64,000 nt of DNA from Janthinobacterium sp. 17J80-10 (GTDB lineage: Bacteria; Pseudomonadota; Gammaproteobacteria; Burkholderiales; Burkholderiaceae_D). The notes beneath the pieces were generated by a model. That model was not told the DNA's origin and did not search any database. It saw only the letters and a list, made by a program, of their open reading frames with translations. Both the position numbers and the translations under genes were made by a program. Below are positions 10,620-20,463 of the stretch, piece after piece. The first letter of the stretch is position 1. Each line of letters begins with the position of its first letter. The stretch is taken from positions 2,914,001 through 2,978,000 of the forward strand of contig NZ_CP035311.1 of the NCBI RefSeq assembly GCF_004114795.1. Reading direction: 5' to 3'.

Positions 10620-11828
10620 TCAGCTTTGCAGGATGCCCAGTTCGCGCCCGGCCTGGGCAAAGGCGGCCAGCGCCAGGTCAAGCTGCTTCCGGGTATGCGC
10701 CGCCGACAGTTGCACGCGCACGCGCGCCTGCCCCAGTGGCACCACTGGGTAAAAAAAGCCCGTCACCAGCACGCCAAGGGCGTACAGGCGCTGCGCAAAC
10801 TGCTGCGCCAGCGGCGCCTCGAACAGCATGACCGGCACGATCGGGTGCTTGCCCGGCTTGACCGTAAAACCCAGGGCAGTGACGCCGGCGCGGAAATATG
10901 CCGTATTGGCATGCAGGCGGTCGCGCAATTCGCCAGAAGCCGCCAGGCGCTGCAGCACCGACAGGGAAGCCCCGGCAATCATCGGCGCCAGCGTATTGGA
11001 AAACAGGTAGGGCCGCGACTTTTGCCGCAGGGTCTGGACCACTTCGCGGCGCGCCGCGACAAAGCCGCCCATGGCGCCACCGAGGGCCTTGCCCAGCGTG
11101 CCCGTGATGATATCGATGCGTCCCATCACCTGGTGCAGTTCATGCGTGCCGCGCCCGGTCGGACCGATGAAGCCGGTGGCATGGCTGTCATCGACCATCA
11201 CCAGCGCGCCGTAACGCCCGGCGAGGTCGCAGATGCGGTCAAGCTGCGCGATGGTGCCATCCATCGAAAAAACCCCGTCGGTGACGATGATGCGGTGGCG
11301 GCTGCCGGCCGCCGCCTGCAGCTGCGCTTCCAGGTCCGCCATGTCGTCGTGCCGGTAGCGAAAGCGTTGCGCGCGGCACAGCCTGATGCCATCGATGATC
11401 GAGGCATGGTTCAGGGCATCGGAAATGATGGCATCGTGCTCGTCGAACAGCGGCTCGAATACGCCGCCGTTGGCATCGAAGGCAGCGGCAAAGAGGATCG
11501 CGTCCTCTATGCCGAGAAATTGCGCCAGGGCGGATTCGAGCTGCTTGTGCACGGTCTGGGTGCCGCAAATGAAACGCACCGACGACAGGCCGTAGCCGTA
11601 TTGCCCGACGGCGTCGATGGCGGCTTGCGCCATGTCCGCGTCGCCGGACAGGCCGAGGTAATTGTTGGCGCACAGGTTGACGAGCAACTTGCCGTCGTCG
11701 CAGGTGACCTGTGCGCCCTGGCGCGAGGCAAGGATGCGCTCGGGCTTGTAGAGGCCGGCGTCGCGCAGCCGGCCAAGCTCGTCATCAAGGCGGGAATGGA
11801 AAGCCTGTCTTGCGTCGTCTGCCGTCAT
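10620..11828 (-). CDS. kbl: Glycine C-acetyltransferase (2-amino-3-ketobutyrate CoA ligase)
   Basis: 402-aa alpha-oxoamine synthase. Cleaves 2-amino-3-oxobutyrate with CoA to glycine and acetyl-CoA, the second step of threonine breakdown through threonine dehydrogenase. Features are [45 protein letters not shown] and the PLP lysine in [14 protein letters not shown]. Length and the SVRFICGT motif favour Kbl over the related BioF. No tdh gene is adjacent. It sits 31 bases after hom, inside an otherwise biosynthetic threonine cluster. The start ATG is preceded by GGGGAGG; an overlapping out-of-frame ATG lies 5 bases upstream. Confidence 0.92.
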   Translation of the reverse strand: MTADDARQAFHSRLDDELGRLRDAGLYKPERILASRQGAQVTCDDGKLLVNLCANNYLGLSGDADMAQAAIDAVGQYGYGLSSVRFICGTQTVHKQLESALAQFLGIEDAILFAAAFDANGGVFEPLFDEHDAIISDALNHASIIDGIRLCRAQRFRYRHDDMADLEAQLQAAAGSRHRIIVTDGVFSMDGTIAQLDRICDLAGRYGALVMVDDSHATGFIGPTGRGTHELHQVMGRIDIITGTLGKALGGAMGGFVAARREVVQTLRQKSRPYLFSNTLAPMIAGASLSVLQRLAASGELRDRLHANTAYFRAGVTALGFTVKPGKHPIVPVMLFEAPLAQQFAQRLYALGVLVTGFFYPVVPLGQARVRVQLSAAHTRKQLDLALAAFAQAGRELGILQS

Positions 11829-11859
11829 GACATGCCCTCCCCTGCCGCGCCGGAACCGG

Positions 11860-13170
11860 TCAGCCCAGCTCTTCGAGCCTGATGCGGGTGATGCCGGAAG
11901 CCACGGTCTGCAGGCTCTCGATGCGGGCGATGGCTGCGTCGATATTCTTTTCCTGGGTCTGGTGCGTCAGCAGGATGATATCGGTGCGGGTCTCGCCTTC
12001 CGCCGGTTCCTTTTGCAGCATGGCGTCGATGGAAATGCCCGCATCGGCCAGGATGCGCGTCACGTCGGCCAGTACGCCCGGGCGGTCGGCCACGTTCAGG
12101 CGCAGGTAATAGCTGCTGGTGACTTCGGCAATCGGCAGGATCGGCAGGTCCGACATGGCATCCGGCTGGAACGCCAGGTGCGGCACGCGGTGCTCCGGAT
12201 CGGCGGTTGCCAGGCGGGCGATGTCGACCAGGTCGGCAATCACGGCCGAAGCGGTCGGCTCGGCGCCGGCGCCCTTGCCGTAGTAGAGCGTGGCGCCGAC
12301 GGCGTCGCCATGCACCAGCACGGCATTCATGGCGCCTTCGACATTGGCGATCAGGCGCTTGGCCGGGATCAGGGTCGGATGCACGCGCAGTTCGATCCCC
12401 ATCGGGGTGCGGCGGGCAATGCCCAGGAGCTTGATGCGGTAGCCGAGCTGCTCGGCATACTGGATGTCGATACCCTGCAGCTTGGTGATGCCTTCCACAT
12501 AGGCCTTGTCGAACTGCACCGGGATGCCGAAGGCGATCGACGCCATCAGGGTGGCCTTGTGGGCGGCATCGATGCCTTCGATATCGAAGGTCGGATCGGC
12601 TTCGGCGTAGCCGAGGGCTTGCGCCTGCTTCAGCACGACGTCGAAGTCGAGGCCCTTGTCGCGCATTTCGGACAGGATGAAGTTGGTGGTGCCGTTGATG
12701 ATGCCGGCGATCCACTGGATGCGGTTGGCGGTCAGGCCTTCGCGCAGGGCCTTGATGATCGGGATGCCGCCGGCAACCGCGGCCTCGAAGGCGACCATCA
12801 CGTTCTTTTCCTGGGCAGCCTTGAAGATTTCGGTGCCGTGCACGGCCAGCAGCGCCTTGTTGGCGGTGACCACGTGCTTGCCGTTGGCGATGGCCTTCAG
12901 GACCAGGTCCTTGGCGATGCCGTAGCCGCCGATCAGCTCGACGACGATATCGATCTCGGGATTGTTCACCACGAGATTGGCGTCGCTGACGACTTCGGCT
13001 TCGCCGTTGGTCAGTTCGCGCGCGCGCTCGGTGTTGAGGTCGGCGACCATGGCGATTTCAATGCCGCGGCCGGCGCGGCGGGTGATTTCTTCCTGGTTGC
13101 GCTTCAAGACGTTGAAAGTGCCGGAGCCAACGGTGCCGATGCCGAGCAAGCCTACTTTGATTGGTTTCAT
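11860..13170 (-). CDS. hom: Homoserine dehydrogenase
   Basis: 436 aa, the monofunctional form without a fused aspartokinase. Reduces aspartate semialdehyde to homoserine with NAD(P)H. The N-terminal Rossmann motif is [17 protein letters not shown], the catalytic domain has [20 protein letters not shown] and [11 protein letters not shown], and the C-terminal ACT domain (about 350-436, [18 protein letters not shown]) should bind threonine for feedback inhibition. It lies 32 bases downstream of alaA and 31 upstream of kbl, on one strand with thrC. Confidence 0.97.
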   Translation of the reverse strand: MKPIKVGLLGIGTVGSGTFNVLKRNQEEITRRAGRGIEIAMVADLNTERARELTNGEAEVVSDANLVVNNPEIDIVVELIGGYGIAKDLVLKAIANGKHVVTANKALLAVHGTEIFKAAQEKNVMVAFEAAVAGGIPIIKALREGLTANRIQWIAGIINGTTNFILSEMRDKGLDFDVVLKQAQALGYAEADPTFDIEGIDAAHKATLMASIAFGIPVQFDKAYVEGITKLQGIDIQYAEQLGYRIKLLGIARRTPMGIELRVHPTLIPAKRLIANVEGAMNAVLVHGDAVGATLYYGKGAGAEPTASAVIADLVDIARLATADPEHRVPHLAFQPDAMSDLPILPIAEVTSSYYLRLNVADRPGVLADVTRILADAGISIDAMLQKEPAEGETRTDIILLTHQTQEKNIDAAIARIESLQTVASGITRIRLEELG

Positions 13171-13202
13171 GTATCTGGTTCTAATAGTGAAAATGGATGA
13201 AA

Positions 13203-14441
13203 TCAGGACTTGCCGTGGCGCCTGCGGTAACCGTCGAGGAAGCGCGCGATGCGCGACATCGCATCGCCCAGGTCATCGATATTGGGCAGGAATACGACGC
13301 GGAAGTGATCCGGCGTCGGGCAATTGAAGCCGGTGCCCTGGACAATCAGCACGCGTTCCTCGGCCAGCAGTTCATAGGCGAATTGCTGGTCGTCGGTGAT
13401 CGGGTACATCTTCGGATCGAGCCTGGGGAACATGTACAGGGCCGACTTCGGCTTGACGCAGGTCACGCCGGGAATATCGGTCAGCATCTTGTGGGCGAGA
13501 TCGCGCTGGCGCGTCAGGCGGCCGCCCGGCGCCACCAGGTCATCGATGCTCTGGTAACCGCCCAGCGCGGTCTGGATGGCATACTGGCCCGGCACGTTGG
13601 CGCACAGGCGCATCGAGGACAGCATGTTCAGGCCCTCGATATAGTCGCGCGCATGCTTCTTCTCGCCCGACACCACCATCCAGCCGGAGCGGAAACCGCA
13701 GGAACGGTAATTCTTCGACAGGCCGTTGAAGGTGATGCACAGCACGTCGTCGGCCAGCGAGGCCAGCGAGGTATGGGTATTGCCGTCGTACAGCACCTTG
13801 TCATAGATTTCATCGGCAAACACGATCAGCTGGTGCTGGCGCGCCACTTCGATGATCTGTTCCAGCACCTCGACCGGGTACAGCGCACCGGTGGGGTTGT
13901 TGGGGTTGATGACAACGATGGCCTTGGTATTGCTGTTGATCTTTTTCTTGATGTCGTCGATATCCGGCGTCCAGTCGGCCTGCTCGTCGCAGACATAGTG
14001 CACCGGGGTGCCGCCGGACAGGCTGACAGCCGCTGTCCACAGCGGGTAATCCGGCGCCGGCACCAGGACCTGGTCGCCGCTGTTCAGGAGCGCATTGACC
14101 GCCATGACGATCAGTTCGGATGCGCCATTGCCCAGGTAAATGTCGTCGATGGTGACACCGGCAATCTTCTTTTCCTGGGTGTAGTGCATCACCGACTTGC
14201 GCGGCGCGAACAGGCCCTTCGAATCCGTGTAACCGGACGAATTGGCCATATTGCGGATCATGTCCTGGACGATCTCGTCGGGCGCATCGAAGCCGAAGGC
14301 GGCGAGGTTGCCGATGTTGAGCTTGATGATCTTCTGCCCTTCATCTTCCATTTTCCGGGCTTTTTCCAGCACCGGGCCGCGGATGTCGTAACAGACTTCA
14401 TCCAGTTTTTTCGATTTCCGAATCGGTTGCACAGCTGCCAT
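13203..14441 (-). CDS. Alanine-forming PLP aminotransferase (AlaA/AlaC-like)
   Basis: 412-aa class I/II aminotransferase. Motifs are IKLNIGNLAAFGFDAP, GNGASELIVMAVNALL, NPNNPTGALYP, ADEIYDKVLYD and the PLP lysine in FNGLSKNYRSCGFRSGWM. It resembles E. coli AlaA, which transfers an amino group to pyruvate from glutamate. Genes of this type stand upstream of hom and thrC in many Burkholderiales. AAGGA sits unusually close to the start codon (1 base). First gene of the minus-strand operon. Confidence 0.92.
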   Translation of the reverse strand: MAAVQPIRKSKKLDEVCYDIRGPVLEKARKMEDEGQKIIKLNIGNLAAFGFDAPDEIVQDMIRNMANSSGYTDSKGLFAPRKSVMHYTQEKKIAGVTIDDIYLGNGASELIVMAVNALLNSGDQVLVPAPDYPLWTAAVSLSGGTPVHYVCDEQADWTPDIDDIKKKINSNTKAIVVINPNNPTGALYPVEVLEQIIEVARQHQLIVFADEIYDKVLYDGNTHTSLASLADDVLCITFNGLSKNYRSCGFRSGWMVVSGEKKHARDYIEGLNMLSSMRLCANVPGQYAIQTALGGYQSIDDLVAPGGRLTRQRDLAHKMLTDIPGVTCVKPKSALYMFPRLDPKMYPITDDQQFAYELLAEERVLIVQGTGFNCPTPDHFRVVFLPNIDDLGDAMSRIARFLDGYRRRHGKS

Positions 14442-14603
14442 TCCTTGAGAATTCTACCAGCGCCCATGTTGCGGCGCGAAAAACATCCATTGTGCCGAAA
14501 GCGCCCGTATTTATCAATGACAAGCGCTTAACAGCATGGCATGGACGCCCTGATAACGGCAGCCCGGGCGGCAAAGGCCGGAATGACGAGGTAAAATAAT
14601 CCC

Positions 14604-14999
14604 ATGAAGCTCCACTCCACCGACACCCGCCAATACCAGACCATTACCGCCTATGACGAAAGCGGCGTGGAAATCAATGCTGTTTATTTCCGCCACAGCC
14701 TGGTCGTGATGCCGGAAAATGCCCCGCAAGCCTGGCCAGCCACCTCTTTCGAGGCGCTCGCCGCGGCGCATTTTGACACGATCAATGCCGCCAATCCCGA
14801 TGTCGTGATCCTTGGCACCGGCGAACGCCAGCGTTTTATCCATCCCCGGCTGATTTCCTCCCTGACGGCGCGCCGCGTGGGCGTCGAATGCATGGATAAC
14901 AAGGCTGCCTGCCGCACTTATAATATCCTGATGGCGGAAGGCCGCCGGGTGGCGCTCGCCCTGATCATCGAAGGCGGGCAAAACGTCAGCCCGGATTGA
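14604..14999 (+). CDS. Mth938-like (DUF498/Xcc1710-type) domain protein
   Basis: 131-aa single-domain protein of the Mth938/NDUFAF3-like fold, unassigned in bacteria. Typical features are the central NPDVVILGTGERQRFIHP loop and GVECMDNKAACRTYNILMAEGRRVALALI. The gene is divergent from alaA. A TAAAAT hexamer ends 6 bases before the ATG and there is no ribosome site, so the mRNA could be leaderless. The 3' end abuts the region upstream of the peroxiredoxin gene. Confidence 0.88.
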   Translation: MKLHSTDTRQYQTITAYDESGVEINAVYFRHSLVVMPENAPQAWPATSFEALAAAHFDTINAANPDVVILGTGERQRFIHPRLISSLTARRVGVECMDNKAACRTYNILMAEGRRVALALIIEGGQNVSPD

Positions 15000-15115
15000 T
15001 TGGCGACTTTGCAATTGAAAGGCTTGAAACCCGGAAATCTGCCCCCATATCGCCCTTGATAAAAGCCTCCCCTGCCCTTTATGGGCTGCAGACGACTACC
15101 ATCAGGAGATCCCCC

Positions 15116-15592
15116 GTGGCAGAAAGCCCATCCGCCCTCACGCTGAGCGTCCCCGAGTTTTCCGCGCCGATGACCGGCCAGCAAACCTTTACCCTGTCCA
15201 GTTACCGTGGCAAGACCCTGGTGCTGTTTTTCTATCCGAAAGACAATACGCCCGGATGCACGGCAGAAAGCCTGCGTTTCCGCGATCTCTATCCACAATT
15301 CCAGGCAGCCAATACCGAAATTTTCGGCATCAGCCGTGACAGCATCCGCTCGCATGACAATTTCAAGGGCAAGCTGGAAATGCCTTTCGAACTGATTTCC
15401 GACCCGGACGAGGCCGTTTGCGCGCTCTTCAACGTCATGAAACAGAAAATGATGTATGGCAAACAGGTGCGCGGTATTGAACGCAGCACATTTATTATTG
15501 ACGCCGCCGGCAAATTGGTGAAAGAATGGCGTGGAGTGAAAGTCCCCGGACATGTGGACGCAGTACTGGAGTATGTCAAAACGCTTGCCTGA
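15116..15592 (+). CDS. bcp: Peroxiredoxin, Bcp/PrxQ type, with one canonical cysteine
   Basis: 158 aa. Reduces peroxides with thioredoxin. The peroxidatic cysteine lies in FFYPKDNTPGCTAESLRFRDLY. The resolving cysteine that E. coli Bcp has five residues later is absent (CTAES then LRFRD). Another cysteine occurs in DEAVCALFNV, which could be an alternative partner, otherwise the enzyme is of 1-Cys type. I choose the GTG at 15116 because AGGAG lies 7 nt upstream; a longer frame from 14996 overlaps the previous gene and has no ribosome site. A terminator follows. Confidence 0.9.
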   Translation: MAESPSALTLSVPEFSAPMTGQQTFTLSSYRGKTLVLFFYPKDNTPGCTAESLRFRDLYPQFQAANTEIFGISRDSIRSHDNFKGKLEMPFELISDPDEAVCALFNVMKQKMMYGKQVRGIERSTFIIDAAGKLVKEWRGVKVPGHVDAVLEYVKTLA

Positions 15593-15643
15593 TCCGTATG
15601 TTATTGCGCTGACTCTTTGAAACCGAAAATCTCTCACCTTCCG

Positions 15644-15689
15644 AAAGCCGTTCCCGGAGTTGGCGCCAGCCCTCCGAAACGGCTTTTTT
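15644..15689 (+). terminator. Rho-independent terminator after the peroxiredoxin gene
   Basis: AAAGCCGTT pairs with AACGGCTTT, with a structured loop between, followed by TTTT. It begins 52 bases past the stop codon. Confidence 0.75.
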
Positions 15690-15774
15690 GCTTCATGATC
15701 CGATGTTTTTCATCATGGCTTGTCCCACGCCATTCCCGAAGTGGTCTTTTTCCAACGTTTGAAGTGAGGTCTTG

Positions 15775-17433
15775 ATGCCCCTGCCCAAATTGCCGGCCAA
15801 ACCCGCAAGCCTGTTATCTCCGAAGGATTATCCAAAACTGGAAAAAGGCAAGCCAGCAAAACCGCTGGCCCTTGTAGAAACTCCCGCGATACAAGCAGTC
15901 CCCGCCACCAAGGCGCCTGTCGCCCGCAGCAAAGCGCCTGCAGCAGAAAAACCCCGCGCCACACCTCAGCAGAAGTCAGTCGACACCCGCATCAAGTCGG
16001 CGGCCAGCCGCGCCGGCGACAAGCTTGGCGTGACCAAGCTGTTCGTGCTCGACACCAACGTGCTCATGCACGACCCGACCTCGCTGTTCCGCTTCGAAGA
16101 GCATGACGTCTACCTGCCGATGGTGACGCTGGAAGAACTCGACAACCACAAGAAAGGCATGTCGGAAGTCGCCCGCAATGCGCGCCAGGTATCGCGCTAC
16201 CTGGATGCCCTGGTCAGCGGCACCAGCGAGCACGAGATCGAACACGGCATTCCGCTCGCCAAGCTGGGCAACAAGGACGCCAAAGGTTGCCTGTTCTTCC
16301 AGACCAAGCTGCAGGGCGGCGAATTGCCGGAAAGCCTGCCGATCGGCAAGGGCGACAACCAGATCCTTGCCGTGATCCGCGCGCTGGAAGCCGAATACCC
16401 GGCCCGCCCGATCGTGCTGGTGTCGAAAGACATCAACATGCGCATCAAGGCGCGCGCCTTGGGCCTGCCGGCCGAAGAATACTTCAATGACCACGTGCTG
16501 GAAGATACCGACCTGCTCTACTCCGGTGTCATGCAGTTGCCGGACGACTTCTGGAGCAAGCACGCCAAGGGCATGGAATCCTGGCAGGAAAACAAGCAAG
16601 GCGCCAGCGCGACGTTCTACCGCCTGACCGGCCCGCTCGTGCCTTCCATGCTGGTCAACCAGTTCGTCTTCCTCGAACCGAAGAATGGCGAAGCCTCCTT
16701 CTACGGCCAGGTCAAGCAGATCAACGGCAAGACCGCCGTGATCCAGACCCTGCGCGATTACGGCCATGCCAAGAACAATGTCTGGGGCATCACGGCGCGC
16801 AACCGCGAGCAGAATTACGCCCTCAACCTCCTGATGAACCCGGAGTGCGACTTCGTCACGCTGCTGGGCCAGGCCGGTACCGGCAAGACCCTGCTGGCGC
16901 TCGCCGCCGGCCTGGCGCAGGTGCTGGAAACCAAGCTGTATAACGAAATCATCGTCACCCGCGTCACTGTTCCGGTGGGCGAGGATATCGGCTTCCTGCC
17001 TGGCACCGAGGAAGAAAAGATGTCGCCGTGGATGGGCGCCTTCGACGACAACCTCGAAGTCTTGAACAAGTCGGATTCCGACGCCGGCGAATGGGGGCGC
17101 GCGGCCACGCAAGACCTGATCCGCTCGCGCATCAAGATCAAGTCGCTCAATTTCATGCGTGGACGCACTTTCGTCAACAAGTTCCTGATCATCGACGAAG
17201 CGCAAAACCTGACGCCCAAGCAGATGAAGACGCTCGTTACGCGCGCCGGTCCCGGCACCAAGATCATTTGCCTGGGCAACATCGCGCAGATCGATACGCC
17301 TTACCTGACCGAGGGGTCGAGCGGCCTGACCTATGTGGTGGACCGCTTCAAGGGCTGGCAGCATGGCGGCCATATCACCCTGGCGCGCGGTGAACGCTCG
17401 CGCCTGGCGGACTTCGCCAGCGACGTGCTGTAA
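15775..17433 (+). CDS. PhoH family protein with N-terminal PIN domain (PhoH2-like)
   Basis: 552 aa. An N-terminal linker rich in Lys, Pro and Ala (1-80) is followed by a PIN-type ribonuclease domain (about 85-220; FVLDTNVLMHDPTSL and LEELDNHKKG carry acidic metal-binding residues) and a PhoH ATPase domain with Walker A GQAGTGKT near residue 365 and Walker B FLIIDEAQNLTP. Family members are ATP-dependent RNA-unwinding ribonucleases. The gene stands alone between a terminator and a convergent ATP-grasp gene. ATG 15775 is used in place of the TTG just before it. Confidence 0.92.
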   Translation: MPLPKLPAKPASLLSPKDYPKLEKGKPAKPLALVETPAIQAVPATKAPVARSKAPAAEKPRATPQQKSVDTRIKSAASRAGDKLGVTKLFVLDTNVLMHDPTSLFRFEEHDVYLPMVTLEELDNHKKGMSEVARNARQVSRYLDALVSGTSEHEIEHGIPLAKLGNKDAKGCLFFQTKLQGGELPESLPIGKGDNQILAVIRALEAEYPARPIVLVSKDINMRIKARALGLPAEEYFNDHVLEDTDLLYSGVMQLPDDFWSKHAKGMESWQENKQGASATFYRLTGPLVPSMLVNQFVFLEPKNGEASFYGQVKQINGKTAVIQTLRDYGHAKNNVWGITARNREQNYALNLLMNPECDFVTLLGQAGTGKTLLALAAGLAQVLETKLYNEIIVTRVTVPVGEDIGFLPGTEEEKMSPWMGAFDDNLEVLNKSDSDAGEWGRAATQDLIRSRIKIKSLNFMRGRTFVNKFLIIDEAQNLTPKQMKTLVTRAGPGTKIICLGNIAQIDTPYLTEGSSGLTYVVDRFKGWQHGGHITLARGERSRLADFASDVL

Positions 17434-17476
17434 GTACTGGCCAATCCCCGCCCCGCAGGCGACTGCGGGCGCAAAA

Positions 17477-17500
17477 AAGCCTGCTCCATGGAGCAGGCTT
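17477..17500. terminator. Bidirectional terminator between phoH-like gene and ATP-grasp gene
   Basis: A perfect palindrome covers the segment, centred on CCATGG, with arms AAGCCTGCTCC and GGAGCAGGCTT. A-runs on its left and T-runs on its right allow termination in both directions for the two converging genes. Confidence 0.9.
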
Positions 17501-17517
17501 TTTATTTGGCGCGGGCG

Positions 17518-18408
17518 CTATTGCGTATGGGCGGAACGGCTGAGGCGCAAACGATCCTGCAACGCTTCAGCCAGGCGCAAGGCGGCAGCCGGCGATGCAG
17601 CCAGAAACAGTTCCGGCTCGATCAGCTCAAGTTCCATGATGGCAGGCTTGCCGTCGACCTGCACCAGGTCGACCCGGGCATAAGTAGTGGGTTCCGGCGT
17701 CAAGGCAAGCGCGGCGACTGCAATGTCGAGCTGGTCCTGGCCCGGGGAATACGCATGGACGGTGCCGCCATACATGTCCTGGACGCGAAAATCGCCCTCT
17801 TTCGGCTGTTTTCGCACCGCATGCGAATAGCGGCCATCAAAGAAAACCAGCGATGCCTCGCCGGTCATGGCGACACTGGCAACATAGGGCTGCACCAATA
17901 CATCGCCGGCATCCACCAGCGCTTGCAGGTGAACGGCACAACCGGTGTCGGCGGCACGGGCACGCAGCGCGCCGATGGCGCCAATCGAGACAGCCGGCTT
18001 GACCACCACCTCGTCCCAGCCCGTTTGCTGCAGGCGCTCGCGGCCATTGCGGCAGCCCCGCTCAAGCCAGAGCGTCGGCACGGTCGGGATGCCCCGCTTC
18101 GCCAGCTGCCGCAGATAAGACTTGTGGCTGTTCCACTCGAGGTCCCGATAAGGGTTGACGAGCTGCGTCAGCGTGCTGACGCGTCTCGCCCAGGCCAGAA
18201 ATTCCGGCAGGCGCCTGAAATAGTCCCAGGGGGTCCGTACCAGCACGAGCGGATAGCCGGCCCAGTCTTCGGGCGCATCCCAGGGCAGCACCACGGCCTC
18301 GATGCCGAGCGGCGCCAGCGCCGCGACCAGCAGATGGGTTTCCGGGTCCGGCTTGGCCATCTCGGCGCCGGTCACAAGGGCAATGCGTGCAGAAGCAGTA
18401 GCTGGCAT
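17518..18408 (-). CDS. ATP-grasp domain protein of unknown substrate
   Basis: 296-aa cytoplasmic protein with an ATP-grasp fold: VLVRTPWDYFRRLPEFLAW in the N-terminal region, DEVVVKPAVSIGAIGA in the nucleotide-binding loop, YARVDLVQVDGKPAIMELELIEPELFL near the C-terminus with Mg-binding Asp/Glu. ATP-grasp enzymes join a carboxylate to an amine or thiol by way of an acyl phosphate. I do not recognise the substrate, and no peptide-ligase partner or substrate gene is adjacent. It is cut off from dmpG upstream by a terminator and is convergent with the PhoH gene. Confidence 0.8.
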   Translation of the reverse strand: MPATASARIALVTGAEMAKPDPETHLLVAALAPLGIEAVVLPWDAPEDWAGYPLVLVRTPWDYFRRLPEFLAWARRVSTLTQLVNPYRDLEWNSHKSYLRQLAKRGIPTVPTLWLERGCRNGRERLQQTGWDEVVVKPAVSIGAIGALRARAADTGCAVHLQALVDAGDVLVQPYVASVAMTGEASLVFFDGRYSHAVRKQPKEGDFRVQDMYGGTVHAYSPGQDQLDIAVAALALTPEPTTYARVDLVQVDGKPAIMELELIEPELFLAASPAAALRLAEALQDRLRLSRSAHTQ

Positions 18409-18426
18409 GGTTTGATAACAACACGT

Positions 18427-18458
18427 AAAAAGGGGTTTGCCCGACTTCGCAAACCCCT
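18427..18458 (-). terminator. Rho-independent terminator of the dmpG operon
   Basis: On the minus strand AGGGGTTTGC pairs with GCAAACCCCT across an 8-nt loop and is followed by TTTT. It lies 19 bases past the dmpG stop and before the ATP-grasp gene. Confidence 0.85.
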
Positions 18459-18477
18459 GGACATGGGCGGCTCTGAC

Positions 18478-19512
18478 TTATTGAACCTGAATGCCCCTGG
18501 CCTTGGCCAGCGTCAGCGCCGTATCCTCGATCATATCCTCCTGGCCGCCGACCATGCCGCGCCGGCCCATTTCGACCAGGATCTCGCGCGCCGGCACACC
18601 GTACTTCTTTTCGGCGCGCTTGGCAAACAGCAGGAACGAGCCATACACGCCGGCGTAGCCCAGCGTCAGCGCGTCGCGGTCGAGGCGGATCGGGAAGTCC
18701 ATGATCGGCACGACCAGGTCTTCGGCCACGTCCTGGATCTTGAAGACGTCGACCCCGGTCTCGATGCCCATCAGGTCGGCCACCGCCACCAGCACCTCCA
18801 TCGGCGTGTTGCCGGCGCCGGCGCCCAGGCCAGCCGCCGCCGCATCGATGCGGGTGGCGCCAACTTCGATGGCGGCGATGCTGTTGGCCACGCCCATCGC
18901 CAGGTTGTGATGGCCGTGGAAGCCGAGCTCGGTTTCCGGCTTGAGCGCCTGGCGCACCGCGCCGAGCTTTTCCTTGACGTCGCCGGGCAGCATGTGGCCG
19001 GCCGAGTCGGTGATGTAAATGCAGTTGGCGCCGTAGCTCTCCATCAGCTTCGCCTGGGTGACCAAGCCCTCGGCGCTGTTCATGTGGCTCATCATCAGAA
19101 AGCCGACCGTGTCCATGCCCAGCTTGCGAGCCATGGCAATGTGCTGTTCGGAGACATCGGCCTCGGTGCAGTGCGTGGCGACACGAATCGTCGAAACGCC
19201 CAGCTCGTGCGCCATCTTCAGGTGATCGACGGTGCCGATGCCCGGCAACAGCAGCGCCGACACCTTGGCCTGCTTCATCAGCGGGATCACTGCGCCGAGA
19301 TATTCCTCGTCCGTATGGGAGGGGAAGCCGTAGTTGACCGAACTGCCGCCCAGCCCGTCGCCGTGGGTGACCTCGATCAGCGGGATGCCGGCGGCATCCA
19401 GGCCGCTGGCGATGGTCTTCATTTGTTCCAGCGTGATCAGGTGGCGCTTGGGGTGCATGCCGTCACGCAGCGTCATGTCGTGCAGACGGATTTTCTTGCC
19501 TTTGATAGTCAT
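18478..19512 (-). CDS. 4-hydroxy-2-oxovalerate aldolase (DmpG/BphI/MhpE type)
   Basis: 344 aa. Splits 4-hydroxy-2-oxovalerate into pyruvate and acetaldehyde in the last stage of meta-cleavage pathways. It is a DRE-TIM metallolyase: [15 protein letters not shown] at the N-terminus, the metal-binding [11 protein letters not shown] motif near residue 200, and [21 protein letters not shown]. The C-terminal DmpG communication domain channels acetaldehyde to the partner dehydrogenase, whose gene is 14 bases upstream. No 2-hydroxypentadienoate hydratase or ring-cleavage dioxygenase lies nearby. Confidence 0.95.
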   Translation of the reverse strand: MTIKGKKIRLHDMTLRDGMHPKRHLITLEQMKTIASGLDAAGIPLIEVTHGDGLGGSSVNYGFPSHTDEEYLGAVIPLMKQAKVSALLLPGIGTVDHLKMAHELGVSTIRVATHCTEADVSEQHIAMARKLGMDTVGFLMMSHMNSAEGLVTQAKLMESYGANCIYITDSAGHMLPGDVKEKLGAVRQALKPETELGFHGHHNLAMGVANSIAAIEVGATRIDAAAAGLGAGAGNTPMEVLVAVADLMGIETGVDVFKIQDVAEDLVVPIMDFPIRLDRDALTLGYAGVYGSFLLFAKRAEKKYGVPAREILVEMGRRGMVGGQEDMIEDTALTLAKARGIQVQ

Positions 19513-19526
19513 GGTTGAGTCCTTGT

Positions 19527-20438
19527 TCAGTCGGCCAGGGGTTCGAGCTTGAGCGAACCGGCCAGGATTGCTTCGGCGAACATTTCCGCGGTGCGCGCGG
19601 CAGCGGCCGTCATGATGTCGAGGTTGCCGGCGTACTTGGGCAGGTAATCGCCCAGGCCTTCGACCTCCAGGTAGACCGAGACGCGCTTGCCGTCGAACAC
19701 CGGGCCGTTGACCAGCTTGTAGCCAGGCACATACTTCTGCACCTCGCCGATCATGTCGTGGATCGACCTGGTGATCGCTGCCTGGTCGGGCTCGCCCTCG
19801 GTCAGGCAGTGCACGGTGTCGCGCATGATCATCGGCGGCTCTGCCGGGTTGACGATGATGATGGCCTTGCCCTTCTTGGCACCGCCGACCTTCTCGACTG
19901 CGCCGGCGGTGGTACGGGTGAATTCATCGATGTTCTTGCGCGTGCCGGGGCCGACCGAGCGGCTGGAGACGGTAGCGACGATCTCGCCGTACGCCACCGG
20001 CTGCACGCGCGAGATCGCGGCGACCATCGGGATCGTCGCCTGGCCGCCGCAGGTAACCATGTTGACATTCATCGCGCGCTGGCCGACTTGCTCCTTCAGG
20101 TTGACCGGGGGTACGCAAAACGGTCCGATTGCTGCAGGCGTGAGATCGATCATCATCACGCCGAGGGCGTTGAGCTTGCGGCTGTTTTCGGCATGGACAT
20201 AGGCGCTGGTGGCGTCGAAGGCGATCTGTACGCCATCGGCCTTGACGTGTTCCAGCAGTCCGTCGACGCCTTCAGCGGTGGTCTTGATGCCGAGTTCGCG
20301 GGCGCGCTTGAGACCGTCGGATTCAGGGTCGATGCCGACCATCCATACGGGTTCGAGCACCGGACTGCGCAGCAGCTTGGCCAGGAGGTCGGTGCCGATG
20401 TTGCCGGGGCCGATCAGGGCACATTTAATTTTTTGCAT
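19527..20438 (-). CDS. Acetaldehyde dehydrogenase, acetylating (DmpF/BphJ/MhpF type)
   Basis: 303 aa. Oxidises acetaldehyde to acetyl-CoA with NAD and CoA; forms a channelling complex with the aldolase. Rossmann motif [11 protein letters not shown] at the N-terminus, catalytic cysteine in [16 protein letters not shown] near residue 130, and the dimerisation and CoA region behind it. It stands between the GntP-type permease (25 bases upstream) and dmpG (14 bases downstream) in one operon. Confidence 0.95.
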   Translation of the reverse strand: MQKIKCALIGPGNIGTDLLAKLLRSPVLEPVWMVGIDPESDGLKRARELGIKTTAEGVDGLLEHVKADGVQIAFDATSAYVHAENSRKLNALGVMMIDLTPAAIGPFCVPPVNLKEQVGQRAMNVNMVTCGGQATIPMVAAISRVQPVAYGEIVATVSSRSVGPGTRKNIDEFTRTTAGAVEKVGGAKKGKAIIIVNPAEPPMIMRDTVHCLTEGEPDQAAITRSIHDMIGEVQKYVPGYKLVNGPVFDGKRVSVYLEVEGLGDYLPKYAGNLDIMTAAAARTAEMFAEAILAGSLKLEPLAD

Positions 20439-20463
20439 GTTTCAGTTCCTTTGTTCAGGGGGA

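Noticed and set aside
17488-19518. 676-codon plus-strand frame across the ATP-grasp and dmpG genes
   Set aside because: Antisense shadow; it crosses two terminators and both opposite genes have clear catalytic motifs.
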